NCBI GenBank assembly: GCA_902785825.1
Contig: CACZZZ010000016.1
Coordinates: forward strand, 1-58,206
DNA: 58,206 nt
Direction: 5' to 3'
Source of the DNA: an uncultured Bacteroidia bacterium
GTDB lineage: Bacteria; Bacteroidota; Bacteroidia; Bacteroidales; UBA932
A program made the translations under genes and the position numbers. This document shows, piece after piece, positions 30,393 to 38,096 of this stretch. The notes under the pieces are model-generated. The model searched no databases. It worked only from the letters and a program-made list of their open reading frames with translations, and had not been told where the DNA came from. Numbering within the stretch: position 1 is the stretch's first letter; every line of letters starts with the position of its first letter.

Positions 30393-32639
30393 TTATTCTT
30401 TAACTCTCTTGAACACAGGAATATTCTCCATATCAACGGGCACATCGTCATAACGGCCTCCATCATAATGACTTCCGTCCTTAATATATTCCCATCCCCC
30501 AGCGTTTACCGGCAAATAGACTCTCCATGAGTCCACATGACCTTCGGTGACAGGGCAGACCAGATAGTCCGGTCCGAACATGAACTCGCAGTCCTGACGG
30601 AGGGCCTCATCGTCAGCTGGGAAATCGAAAACAAGCGGACGCATCATGGTGTAATCCTCCTCGCTGACCTTCTTGGCGCACTCAAGAATATACGGCATCA
30701 TGGCCTCGCGCCTTTGGATGGCCGCCTTGAAGCGTCTCTCGGTCTCAGGGAAGTATTCCCAAGGTTCTGTACGGCTCTGGTAGCCATGGACCCTCATGAA
30801 CGGGAGATACACGGCCGTCTGGATCCAACGGATCATGCGCTCCTGATAGTCCTGGTCCTCATACTGACCCACAGGACGGAAGAAACCTCCGGCGTCGTAA
30901 GTCCACCAGGGAAGACCGGCGGCCATCTGTCCCAGGCCACCAGCGATCTGGGTCCTGAAAGATTTCCAGTCGGCTCCGACATCTCCGCTCCAGGTCATCG
31001 CCCCGTAACGCTGCATGCCCGCGAAACCGCTCCTGGTCAGGATGACCGGAATGCGGTCCGGATCATCCCTACGCAGGCCTTCATAAACAGTCTGGACGAC
31101 TTTAATCGGATAGACATTCCGGTAGAACTCCCCGGGGATGCCCTCATTGCCGATCCTGCGGCCGACGAGGTCATCGTTCTCAGGCTCAGTGGCATCCTGC
31201 CACCAAGCATCTATACCGGTAGGCAAGAGATTCTCACTGAAGTTCTTCCAGTAACATGCAGCGGCCTCCGGCTTGAAGAAATCGACCCAGTCCGTGCCGT
31301 CAATATAGAATCCTCCGTCAGCGATCTCATGGCCAAGGTCTGAATTCTTGTCCACCTTTGACCACACGGAAAGCATGACATGACTTCCCAGGTCATGAAC
31401 CTCCTTGACCATGGCGGCCGGATCAGGATAATAATCCTCATCGAACTTCATGGAGTTCCAACCGTACTTGCCCCACCATTGCCAGTCCTGGACGATAGTA
31501 CCCACGGGGATTCCCTCGTCATGGAACCTCCTGGCTGCGGTCAGGAGTTCCTCCTGGGAAGCGAAACGTTCCCTGCAATGGATGTACTTGAATATCCAGT
31601 CAGGCATCGCCGGGACATGGCCGGAAAGCGAGCGGTAAGACTTCATGACGTCATCCGCGCCTCCGGCGAAGACAGTATAGTCCAAACCCTCGGAAACAGG
31701 AGAGGAGAAAACCGTCTCGTCAGTAACCTTCCTCCAATAAAGCACAGGGGCATCCCCGTCCGCGGCGAAGACATCAATCTTGTGTTTCCCGGCGGACAGC
31801 TTGGTCATTACAGCGGAGGTCGGAGGCAGCCAGCAATTCGAGGAATTGATCAGAGGCTCCCCGTCTATGGCCAGATATTGCTTTCTTGCCATGGATCTTC
31901 CCACATCCAGAAGGAAGCTGTACTCGGCATCCTCCGGCAGGTCAATCTCTCCGACAAATGAGTCGAACTGCCTGATCTCGAACAGGTTCCCGAAGGTGCT
32001 CGTGACATTGACCTTGTCCTCGGAAATGGCCTTTCGGTCAAGTGTCAGCTTCTCGCTATGATCCGCCGGATTGAAATCAGTGAGTCCGTAATTATGCCAC
32101 AAAAGACCGTATCCTTTGCTGGAGATGACCATCGGCACCGAAATCTGCGTGTTGACCTGCGTCAGGCGGCGGGTAAGTCCCTTAATATCCAGATAACCGT
32201 CCTGGAACTGTCCCGTGCCGTAAATGTGCTCTCCCTTAGGGGAGATGAAAGCCTGTCTGACAGCGAAGGTCCTCTCTCCCTGAACCTCGGAAGCGACGAC
32301 TGACCTTCCGCCGGCTTTCTCTTCCAGAAGAACGTTCCCCACGGCATCCTTGAACACGATAGCGCCAGTGGCGGCTTTGTATTCGGCTGACATCTTCGAA
32401 GTGCTGACAAGCAGGTCCCCGCCGGAGCGGCGTACGCTATATTTCGGAGCCTTGACGCTTTCCGTGAATATCAATTCTCCCAAATCACGGGATCCTTCCG
32501 GAACCAATCTCACCCGGATAGCTCCCTCGGAGACGGGCTCTATCCTTAGATCACCCTCAGGCAGGGAAACCACAGCCTCCTTCTTCCCGCACGATGAGAA
32601 CACGGCGGCCACACATAAACAAAGTAAAAATCTCTTCAT
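30393..32639 (-). CDS. GH31 alpha-xylosidase/alpha-glucosidase lipoprotein with PA14-like insert
   Basis: This 748-residue lipoprotein (lipobox FSSCGK, Cys17) has the GH31 N-terminal beta domain. It contains a PA14-like insert (about 200-310; FLLDVGRSMARKQYLAIDG, AGKHKIDVFAADGD). The barrel carries nucleophile Asp482 in DAWWQDATEPE and acid/base Asp553 in MTWSGDVGADW. Inserts of this kind occur in alpha-xylosidases such as Cellvibrio Xyl31A, so alpha-xyloside cleavage is favoured, with alpha-glucoside as the alternative. Gaps of 13 bases to the GH3 gene downstream and 9 bases to the gene upstream place it firmly in the operon. Confidence 0.9.
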   Translation of the reverse strand: MKRFLLCLCVAAVFSSCGKKEAVVSLPEGDLRIEPVSEGAIRVRLVPEGSRDLGELIFTESVKAPKYSVRRSGGDLLVSTSKMSAEYKAATGAIVFKDAVGNVLLEEKAGGRSVVASEVQGERTFAVRQAFISPKGEHIYGTGQFQDGYLDIKGLTRRLTQVNTQISVPMVISSKGYGLLWHNYGLTDFNPADHSEKLTLDRKAISEDKVNVTSTFGNLFEIRQFDSFVGEIDLPEDAEYSFLLDVGRSMARKQYLAIDGEPLINSSNCWLPPTSAVMTKLSAGKHKIDVFAADGDAPVLYWRKVTDETVFSSPVSEGLDYTVFAGGADDVMKSYRSLSGHVPAMPDWIFKYIHCRERFASQEELLTAARRFHDEGIPVGTIVQDWQWWGKYGWNSMKFDEDYYPDPAAMVKEVHDLGSHVMLSVWSKVDKNSDLGHEIADGGFYIDGTDWVDFFKPEAAACYWKNFSENLLPTGIDAWWQDATEPENDDLVGRRIGNEGIPGEFYRNVYPIKVVQTVYEGLRRDDPDRIPVILTRSGFAGMQRYGAMTWSGDVGADWKSFRTQIAGGLGQMAAGLPWWTYDAGGFFRPVGQYEDQDYQERMIRWIQTAVYLPFMRVHGYQSRTEPWEYFPETERRFKAAIQRREAMMPYILECAKKVSEEDYTMMRPLVFDFPADDEALRQDCEFMFGPDYLVCPVTEGHVDSWRVYLPVNAGGWEYIKDGSHYDGGRYDDVPVDMENIPVFKRVKE

Positions 32640-32648
32640 AATATCATC

Positions 32649-33572
32649 CTATTCCAACGTCCAATCCTTCTCAAGGCAGCTCACGTGGTGCTCCTTGATG
32701 CCCTTCTCGTCCATCCACCGGCGGGTGTCCTGGGTCTTAATCCAGTCATTTTCAGGGGCAGGTTCCCAAACCCACGAGGGAGTTGGCCAAAGGCAGACCC
32801 TGAAATTGATAGTCTTGTAGAACTCCTCGGTGCATCCGCTCTGGCCGTGGTGGGCCATCTGAAGATAATCGCAATCGAGGTAGTCCCGGTAATCGGCCAG
32901 AAGGTTATTCCCGCATTCAATGTGGGCGTCTCCAAGGAATACCACGCTCTTAACGTCGTCCCAGACTCTCACGACCATGGACTGGTTGTTATAGTTCTTG
33001 CTCTTCAAGGACATATTCGAGACACCAAGCACCATGACTCCCACATCATCGATGTCGAAACGCTGCCCGCCCCGGTGGATGTCCAGGAAATCGGTTTTGC
33101 CGATATGGTTGTCGATTGCCCGGTAGTACCCCCTGGCGTTGTCGGCGCTGCCCGGCTCACAGTTCAGGAACTCGTCCGTCACCCTGGAATACACAACCTT
33201 GTCGATGGTTATCCCGCCCATGTCGTTCAGGATCGTGGCCAGGGCCTCCATGTGGTCCTCATGCGGATGGGTGATGAACCACAGGTCCACATGACCGCCC
33301 GCCTTCATGATGTGTTCCCTCAGCACCGGAACATCCGAGGCGTAACCGCCATCGACCATGAGGACTTTCCCTCCGGCCGTTTTCATAAGATAAGACTCGC
33401 CGATCGTGTCTGTCGCGGAGGAGATCTGCGTCAGACTGAAATGGCCTTTCTTCTTATCACCGAATAACTTCCGCTCTTTCTCACCCCATGAGGTGTCTTT
33501 AGGGGAACAACCAGCCAAGGCAAATCCGGCGGCGGCAGCACCCGAAACTTTTATAAAATCCCTTCTATCCAT
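32649..33572 (-). CDS. Tat-exported metallo-beta-lactamase-fold hydrolase
   Basis: This 307-residue protein begins with a twin-arginine signal (MDRRDFIKVSG) ending in a lipobox, ALAGCS (Cys22). The metal site is clear: HPHEDH (102-107), then GDAHIE and MAHHGQSG. The fold is shared by ComEC-type and other phosphodiesterases and lactonases, and no substrate can be named. Tat export suggests the metal is loaded in the cytoplasm before export. It follows the GH78-GH3 fusion gene after the largest gap in the operon (55 bases, with an 11-base-pair hairpin) and precedes GH31 by 9 bases. Confidence 0.82.
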   Translation of the reverse strand: MDRRDFIKVSGAAAAGFALAGCSPKDTSWGEKERKLFGDKKKGHFSLTQISSATDTIGESYLMKTAGGKVLMVDGGYASDVPVLREHIMKAGGHVDLWFITHPHEDHMEALATILNDMGGITIDKVVYSRVTDEFLNCEPGSADNARGYYRAIDNHIGKTDFLDIHRGGQRFDIDDVGVMVLGVSNMSLKSKNYNNQSMVVRVWDDVKSVVFLGDAHIECGNNLLADYRDYLDCDYLQMAHHGQSGCTEEFYKTINFRVCLWPTPSWVWEPAPENDWIKTQDTRRWMDEKGIKEHHVSCLEKDWTLE

Positions 33573-33601
33573 GTGTTATTAGTTCTTAAATATAGTGATT
33601 C

Positions 33602-33641
33602 TTTTCGTAAAAACAGAACCATATTCGTTATTTTACGAAAA
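33602..33641 (-). terminator. Operon-internal hairpin at the end of the GH78-GH3 gene
   Basis: TTTTCGTAAAA (33602-33612) and TTTTACGAAAA (33631-33641) form a perfect 11-base inverted repeat with an 18-base loop. It spans the last codons and the TAA stop (33628-33630) of the fusion gene. A run of four T follows each arm. It could act as a weak terminator, a processing or stability element, or an operator. A TATATTTA (33594-33587) lies just downstream, but without a good -33 box. Confidence 0.5.
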
Positions 33642-36600
33642 CCCGCCCCGCGGGAAGCGCTTCTTCATCCGCGTTCTTTCCGAGCCAAACCTCAAACCAG
33701 CCTTCCTCAACGCCAAATTTCATGTCTTTGTCCCACATAGCGAAACGGCGGTAAGGGACCTCGATCTCGACAGTCTTGCTCTCCCCAGGCTTCAACGAGA
33801 CACGCTTGAAGGCAGCCAGCTCTTTCATCGGCCTGACCACGGAAGCTTTCACATCATGAATATAAACCTGGACAACCTCGTCACCTTCCATGTCGCCGGT
33901 GTTGGTCACAGTGACCTCAACCTTGAGGGCATTATCCTTTTCCAGCGACTCCGGTATCTTGAGACCTGAATATTCGAAAGTGGTGTAGCTCAATCCGTAA
34001 CCGAACGGGTACAGCGGTTTGCCGTCATTCTCGATATATCCGTATCCACGTCCGCTGGGCTTGATTGAGTAGTACATCGGCGTCTGGCCGATGTCCTTGG
34101 ACCAGGTTATTGGAAGGCGTCCTCCGGGAGTCCTGCTTCCGGTCACGACATCAGCTATCGCCTTACCACCCTGCTCTCCGGGATACCAAGCCTCGAGGAC
34201 CGCGGCCGCTCCATCCACCCAATCGGTGATGTCGATGATACCGCCGTTCTGAAGGACGACGATCACGGGTTTCCCGGTGGCTATCAGATCACGCACCATC
34301 TTCTCCTGGTCGATAGTAATGTCCTGAGCCCGCTGGAAGTCAATGACCAGTCCGCCGGTCACATCCCGGTCACGGACCTTCGCCGCCGGAAGCTTGAAGC
34401 TGCTGCGGTCACGGCCTTCATCCTCGATTATCGAAGGGAAGAAGAACAACACGTCGCAAGAGCCAGCGAGAGACCTGACGTCCTGTCCCCCTTTGTTCAG
34501 GATAACTTGTGCGGACCCTTCGAAAGCCTCCCGGAGTCCTTCAATAGGTGTCACCCCGTCACCTTCGAAGCGTCCTCCTGAACGTCTGTAATTGCCCAGG
34601 CTCAGGTCGTCGGCGGCAGGACCGAAAACACCTATCCTCCTGACACTCTCCGGTTTAAGAGGAAGGATTCCGTCGTTCTTTAGCAGTGTCATGACCTTGC
34701 AGGCAGCCTCATAAGCAAGCTTCTTATGCTCCTCGGTGCGAACCACGGAAGCCGCTTTATCAGGATCCACGTAGGGATCGTCGAAAAGCCCGAGCTCAAA
34801 CTTAAGGCGCAGAACCCGACGCACAGCCTCGTCAAGGGTCTTCTCGCTGACCTTCCCTTGCTGTACAAGATCCAGAAGACCGAGGGATGTGATATGCAAT
34901 TCAACGTCAAGGCCGTTTTCCATACAAAGCGCGAGGGCCTCGTCCTCAGTCTCCGCGAGGCCGTGGTGACGACGGACGATGTCCACCGCGTCGTAGTCGG
35001 TGACAACTATTCCCTTGAACCCCCACTCTTTCTTGAGGATATCGTTGAGCAGTACACTGTTGCAGCTGGATGGTATTCCGTCCACAGAGTTGTAGGACGA
35101 CATGATTCCCCTGGCGCCTCCTTCCTCAACACAGGCCCGGAACGGCTCCAGGTAGACTTCACGGAGCACCCTCCAGGAGTTGGTGGAAGCGTATGAATCA
35201 CGGCCGCCTTCGCCGTAATTGTCCACATAGTGCTTGGGTGTGGTGACTATTCCACCCTCTTCCAGCGCCTTGACGAAAGCCACGCCCATAGCGGAATTCA
35301 GCAGCACATCCTCCCCATATCCTTCCTGGGTTCTGCCCCAGCGAGGGTCTCTGGAGATGTTGACAACAGGAGAGAGCACCTGGCGTACTCCAACTGCCCT
35401 GACCTCCTGGGCGATAACTTGGCAGACGCGGTTGTAGAACTCATCGTCGAAAGTGGCAGCCATACTGATACTCTGAGGGAAGCTGGTGGCTTTGCCCCAC
35501 ATCGCCCCGTGAAGGGCCTCGCAGTGCTGCAACACGGGGATTCCCCACCGGTTCGCCAAAATGGAGAGACGGGTGTCCTCGTTGATCACTTCGGCCACCG
35601 ATTTAGGATCGGGGGTGATGTTCCTGTCCGTCAGGAAAGGTGCCGGGGTACGGATAAGTCCCTTGGTATAGTCCCTTTTGTCCAATTCCTCGACTTCAAC
35701 GAGTTCGGCACTGACCTGGCACACTTTCTCTTCCAGGGACATCCTGCCAAGCAGGTCCTCCACCCTCTTCTCGACGGGCTGGTTCTTGTCCCTGTACAGG
35801 AAGTTACCAGCCTCTAAGACCGGGCCGTTCCCAAGGTCAAGGCTGTATTTGCCGGGACCAAGGTTCCTGATATAATCCGCCCAAGGGATATTGACATGGG
35901 CCAGAGAGCCTTCCGGCACCTCGATATCCATGTGGATGGCTTTACCGTCACGCTTGAAAGACACCGCCACCGTTCCCTTTACGGTCGGGAAGGAAAGACT
36001 GCAGTCATTGAATATATGCTCGTCAGGAGAGATAGAGAACCTCCTCCAGCCGGCCTGGATTGGCGCTATTCCGAACATCTTCGCCGGCAGCACGGCCAGG
36101 GGACCGCCGCTCCAGGCATGGTTCACGCTTCCGCAATCCCAGTCGCCGTCCACACCGACGTTCCATCCTTCAAACAGGGTGTCGTAGTCCGGATGGTTGA
36201 CGATGAAATCGTATCTCTTGCGCTCACGCTCAAGGGCATAGTCGCCGTGGCCGATGCGGAACAGGGCCTCCATCACGTATTTCTCCATATAGGGGCTGGC
36301 ATGCTCCTCTTTCTTGAGAACCTCGAAAATCGCGTCATACTTGTCTTTCCACGCTATCCCGGCCACGACAGCGAGCGCCTGCACCCGGTCGTCTGTCTCA
36401 CCATCGTAATCCGGATGGCGATAGCAGGTTCCAGTCCAGCAGATCCGGTTGATAGCGTTCTTGAGGTCGTTCATACGGCCGCGGTAAACCCTGCCGGTGA
36501 CAATCTCGCCAAGCATGTCTTCCATATTCGTGACAGACTGGAGGGCAAGGATATACCACATGTTCTGAAGCAGGCGCATGTCTTTGTTGTCACCCCAGTC

Positions 36601-38079
36601 GCCCCAGTTCCAGTCGCCGTCGTGCCACTCCAGGAGTCCGTCCTCGCCCACCTTGTAGGTCTCCAGATATTTCTTGATAGCGGGAAGGACATATTCGACG
36701 GTAGCCCTGTCGCCAGTGTTCATGTAGTAGTTCCAGAAACCATAGACTCCGATGGCGGCCAGCATCTGGCATGGAAGCTCTACTCCGTAGTTGCCGGGAA
36801 TCGGGGAGAAGAGAATATCGTCAGGCCTCTGCCAGTCGACGAGCTCCCGCATTCCTTTACGGATAAGGGCATGCAGCGAGGGGGTGAAGGTGTAGAAAGC
36901 CTCGCCGGAGATGGTCACGATGTCTCCCCACCACTGTCCCCTCTCACGGTCAGGGCAGTCGAAGAAATTGTCGCGGGCGTTGACATATATCGTGCGCAAA
37001 CCCTTCTCCCAGAACTTGTTGAAGAAAGGATCCTCGCAGCTGAAACGGCCTTCGGCCACTGTGTCATACCCGGTCTCACGGTACTTCACTCCAGTGACTT
37101 TAGCCCCATGTTCCACAGTCAGGATGATCCTCATGCCGTTCATCCATCCGAGGGACTCATATTCCTGGGATCCCGCTTTCGTGATATATTCGGCTCTGAC
37201 GCACTCCTCTCCAACATGCGCATGGTCAGTCTCAATAAGGATCCTGTGGCCTCCAGTCTCGTCTTCCACGGCAAGGACCGGAGTCATCTGCATGTTGTAA
37301 GGGAGCTTGGCGATGACCGTGTCAGCCTCAACTCCGGGACGGGTCTCGAAAGCGACCTCCTTGATTCCGTAATCCTTCCAGAAAGGGATGGGACGGCTGT
37401 ACAGCTGGCCAAGGGAGCCTTCAAGGACTTTTGACGGGGCGAAGCCCTCTGTTGAACCTGTCTGCCAACCTTCAATGTCTTTTCTCGCGTCGAAGGATAT
37501 GCTGCTTTCCGAAAGCCTGAAATTCGGCTCGGGGCAGTTTGCCTTTCCGTACGACGGATGGACACGGCTGAGCCAGCTTTCATCACTTTGCAGTCCTATG
37601 GACGGGCAACTGAACCAAAGCTGGGCCTCACCACTTCCTTTATGGGAGAAACCATCCTTCCCGAAATACCAAAGCAGCAATGCCAGTTTGTTCTCTCCCC
37701 TCTTGAGATAAGGGGCAAGATCCACCTCATCGAAATAACTGCCGGAGGGATTGGGACCTCTTTTGAGCTGACCTTCGAACACGACCATCTCGCCGTTGAT
37801 CCAAAGCCAGTACTTGCTGTCCACCGCGATCCGTGCCGGGACACTCCCAGGGATGCTCTTCAGGTCGAAATCCTTCCTGAAAGCAATCCATTTGTTTGGA
37901 GCGTCCGGTCCGGAATCAGCAGAAGTGATCGTAGCCTGCGAATCCAGGACTATATCCTCCGGAGTGAAAACGGAGTCCATCTTGGCGACCTTCCTGTCCT
38001 GACCTCCGCATGAGGCCAAGGTAAGGGCCAGAACCAGGGCTGACAGGCGCGATGCCCATGCGAAACTTCTTTTACCCAT
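33628..38079 (-). CDS. GH78-like / GH3 fusion: predicted bifunctional rhamnosidase-glucosidase lipoprotein
   Basis: This 1483-residue lipoprotein (lipobox TLASCG, Cys24) joins two enzymes. Residues about 40-755 resemble GH78 alpha-L-rhamnosidases: two beta-sandwich regions, an (alpha/alpha)6 barrel with NFFDCPDRERGQWWGD (371-386) and EWHDGDWNWGDWGDN, and a closing beta domain with VNHAWSGGP. From about residue 760 a complete GH3 enzyme begins (LYRDKNQPVEKRVEDLLGRMS), with nucleophile Asp1028 in IVVTDYD, the sandwich domain and the Fn3 domain to the end. The GH3 half is very similar to the separate GH3 gene just upstream (38097-40364), aligning from just behind that protein's signal peptide. 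No frameshift is needed. Inferred role: removal of a terminal rhamnose and then the exposed beta-glucose or xylose. Activities are not proven. Confidence 0.88.
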   Translation of the reverse strand: MGKRSFAWASRLSALVLALTLASCGGQDRKVAKMDSVFTPEDIVLDSQATITSADSGPDAPNKWIAFRKDFDLKSIPGSVPARIAVDSKYWLWINGEMVVFEGQLKRGPNPSGSYFDEVDLAPYLKRGENKLALLLWYFGKDGFSHKGSGEAQLWFSCPSIGLQSDESWLSRVHPSYGKANCPEPNFRLSESSISFDARKDIEGWQTGSTEGFAPSKVLEGSLGQLYSRPIPFWKDYGIKEVAFETRPGVEADTVIAKLPYNMQMTPVLAVEDETGGHRILIETDHAHVGEECVRAEYITKAGSQEYESLGWMNGMRIILTVEHGAKVTGVKYRETGYDTVAEGRFSCEDPFFNKFWEKGLRTIYVNARDNFFDCPDRERGQWWGDIVTISGEAFYTFTPSLHALIRKGMRELVDWQRPDDILFSPIPGNYGVELPCQMLAAIGVYGFWNYYMNTGDRATVEYVLPAIKKYLETYKVGEDGLLEWHDGDWNWGDWGDNKDMRLLQNMWYILALQSVTNMEDMLGEIVTGRVYRGRMNDLKNAINRICWTGTCYRHPDYDGETDDRVQALAVVAGIAWKDKYDAIFEVLKKEEHASPYMEKYVMEALFRIGHGDYALERERKRYDFIVNHPDYDTLFEGWNVGVDGDWDCGSVNHAWSGGPLAVLPAKMFGIAPIQAGWRRFSISPDEHIFNDCSLSFPTVKGTVAVSFKRDGKAIHMDIEVPEGSLAHVNIPWADYIRNLGPGKYSLDLGNGPVLEAGNFLYRDKNQPVEKRVEDLLGRMSLEEKVCQVSAELVEVEELDKRDYTKGLIRTPAPFLTDRNITPDPKSVAEVINEDTRLSILANRWGIPVLQHCEALHGAMWGKATSFPQSISMAATFDDEFYNRVCQVIAQEVRAVGVRQVLSPVVNISRDPRWGRTQEGYGEDVLLNSAMGVAFVKALEEGGIVTTPKHYVDNYGEGGRDSYASTNSWRVLREVYLEPFRACVEEGGARGIMSSYNSVDGIPSSCNSVLLNDILKKEWGFKGIVVTDYDAVDIVRRHHGLAETEDEALALCMENGLDVELHITSLGLLDLVQQGKVSEKTLDEAVRRVLRLKFELGLFDDPYVDPDKAASVVRTEEHKKLAYEAACKVMTLLKNDGILPLKPESVRRIGVFGPAADDLSLGNYRRSGGRFEGDGVTPIEGLREAFEGSAQVILNKGGQDVRSLAGSCDVLFFFPSIIEDEGRDRSSFKLPAAKVRDRDVTGGLVIDFQRAQDITIDQEKMVRDLIATGKPVIVVLQNGGIIDITDWVDGAAAVLEAWYPGEQGGKAIADVVTGSRTPGGRLPITWSKDIGQTPMYYSIKPSGRGYGYIENDGKPLYPFGYGLSYTTFEYSGLKIPESLEKDNALKVEVTVTNTGDMEGDEVVQVYIHDVKASVVRPMKELAAFKRVSLKPGESKTVEIEVPYRRFAMWDKDMKFGVEEGWFEVWLGKNADEEALPAGRVFVK

Positions 38080-38096
38080 AAATATTTATTTGATTA

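Noticed and set aside
35896..37434. A 512-codon plus-strand open frame, and other long ones such as 45225-46376 and 46395-47522
   Set aside because: They are antisense to complete enzyme genes with catalytic motifs. GC-rich codon bias creates long antisense frames; none has a recognisable domain or signal.
33628..38079. Frameshift or sequencing error creating the GH78-GH3 fusion
   Set aside because: The frame is open throughout, both halves are intact, and the junction is in an ordinary linker; nothing points to an error, though reads should confirm it.
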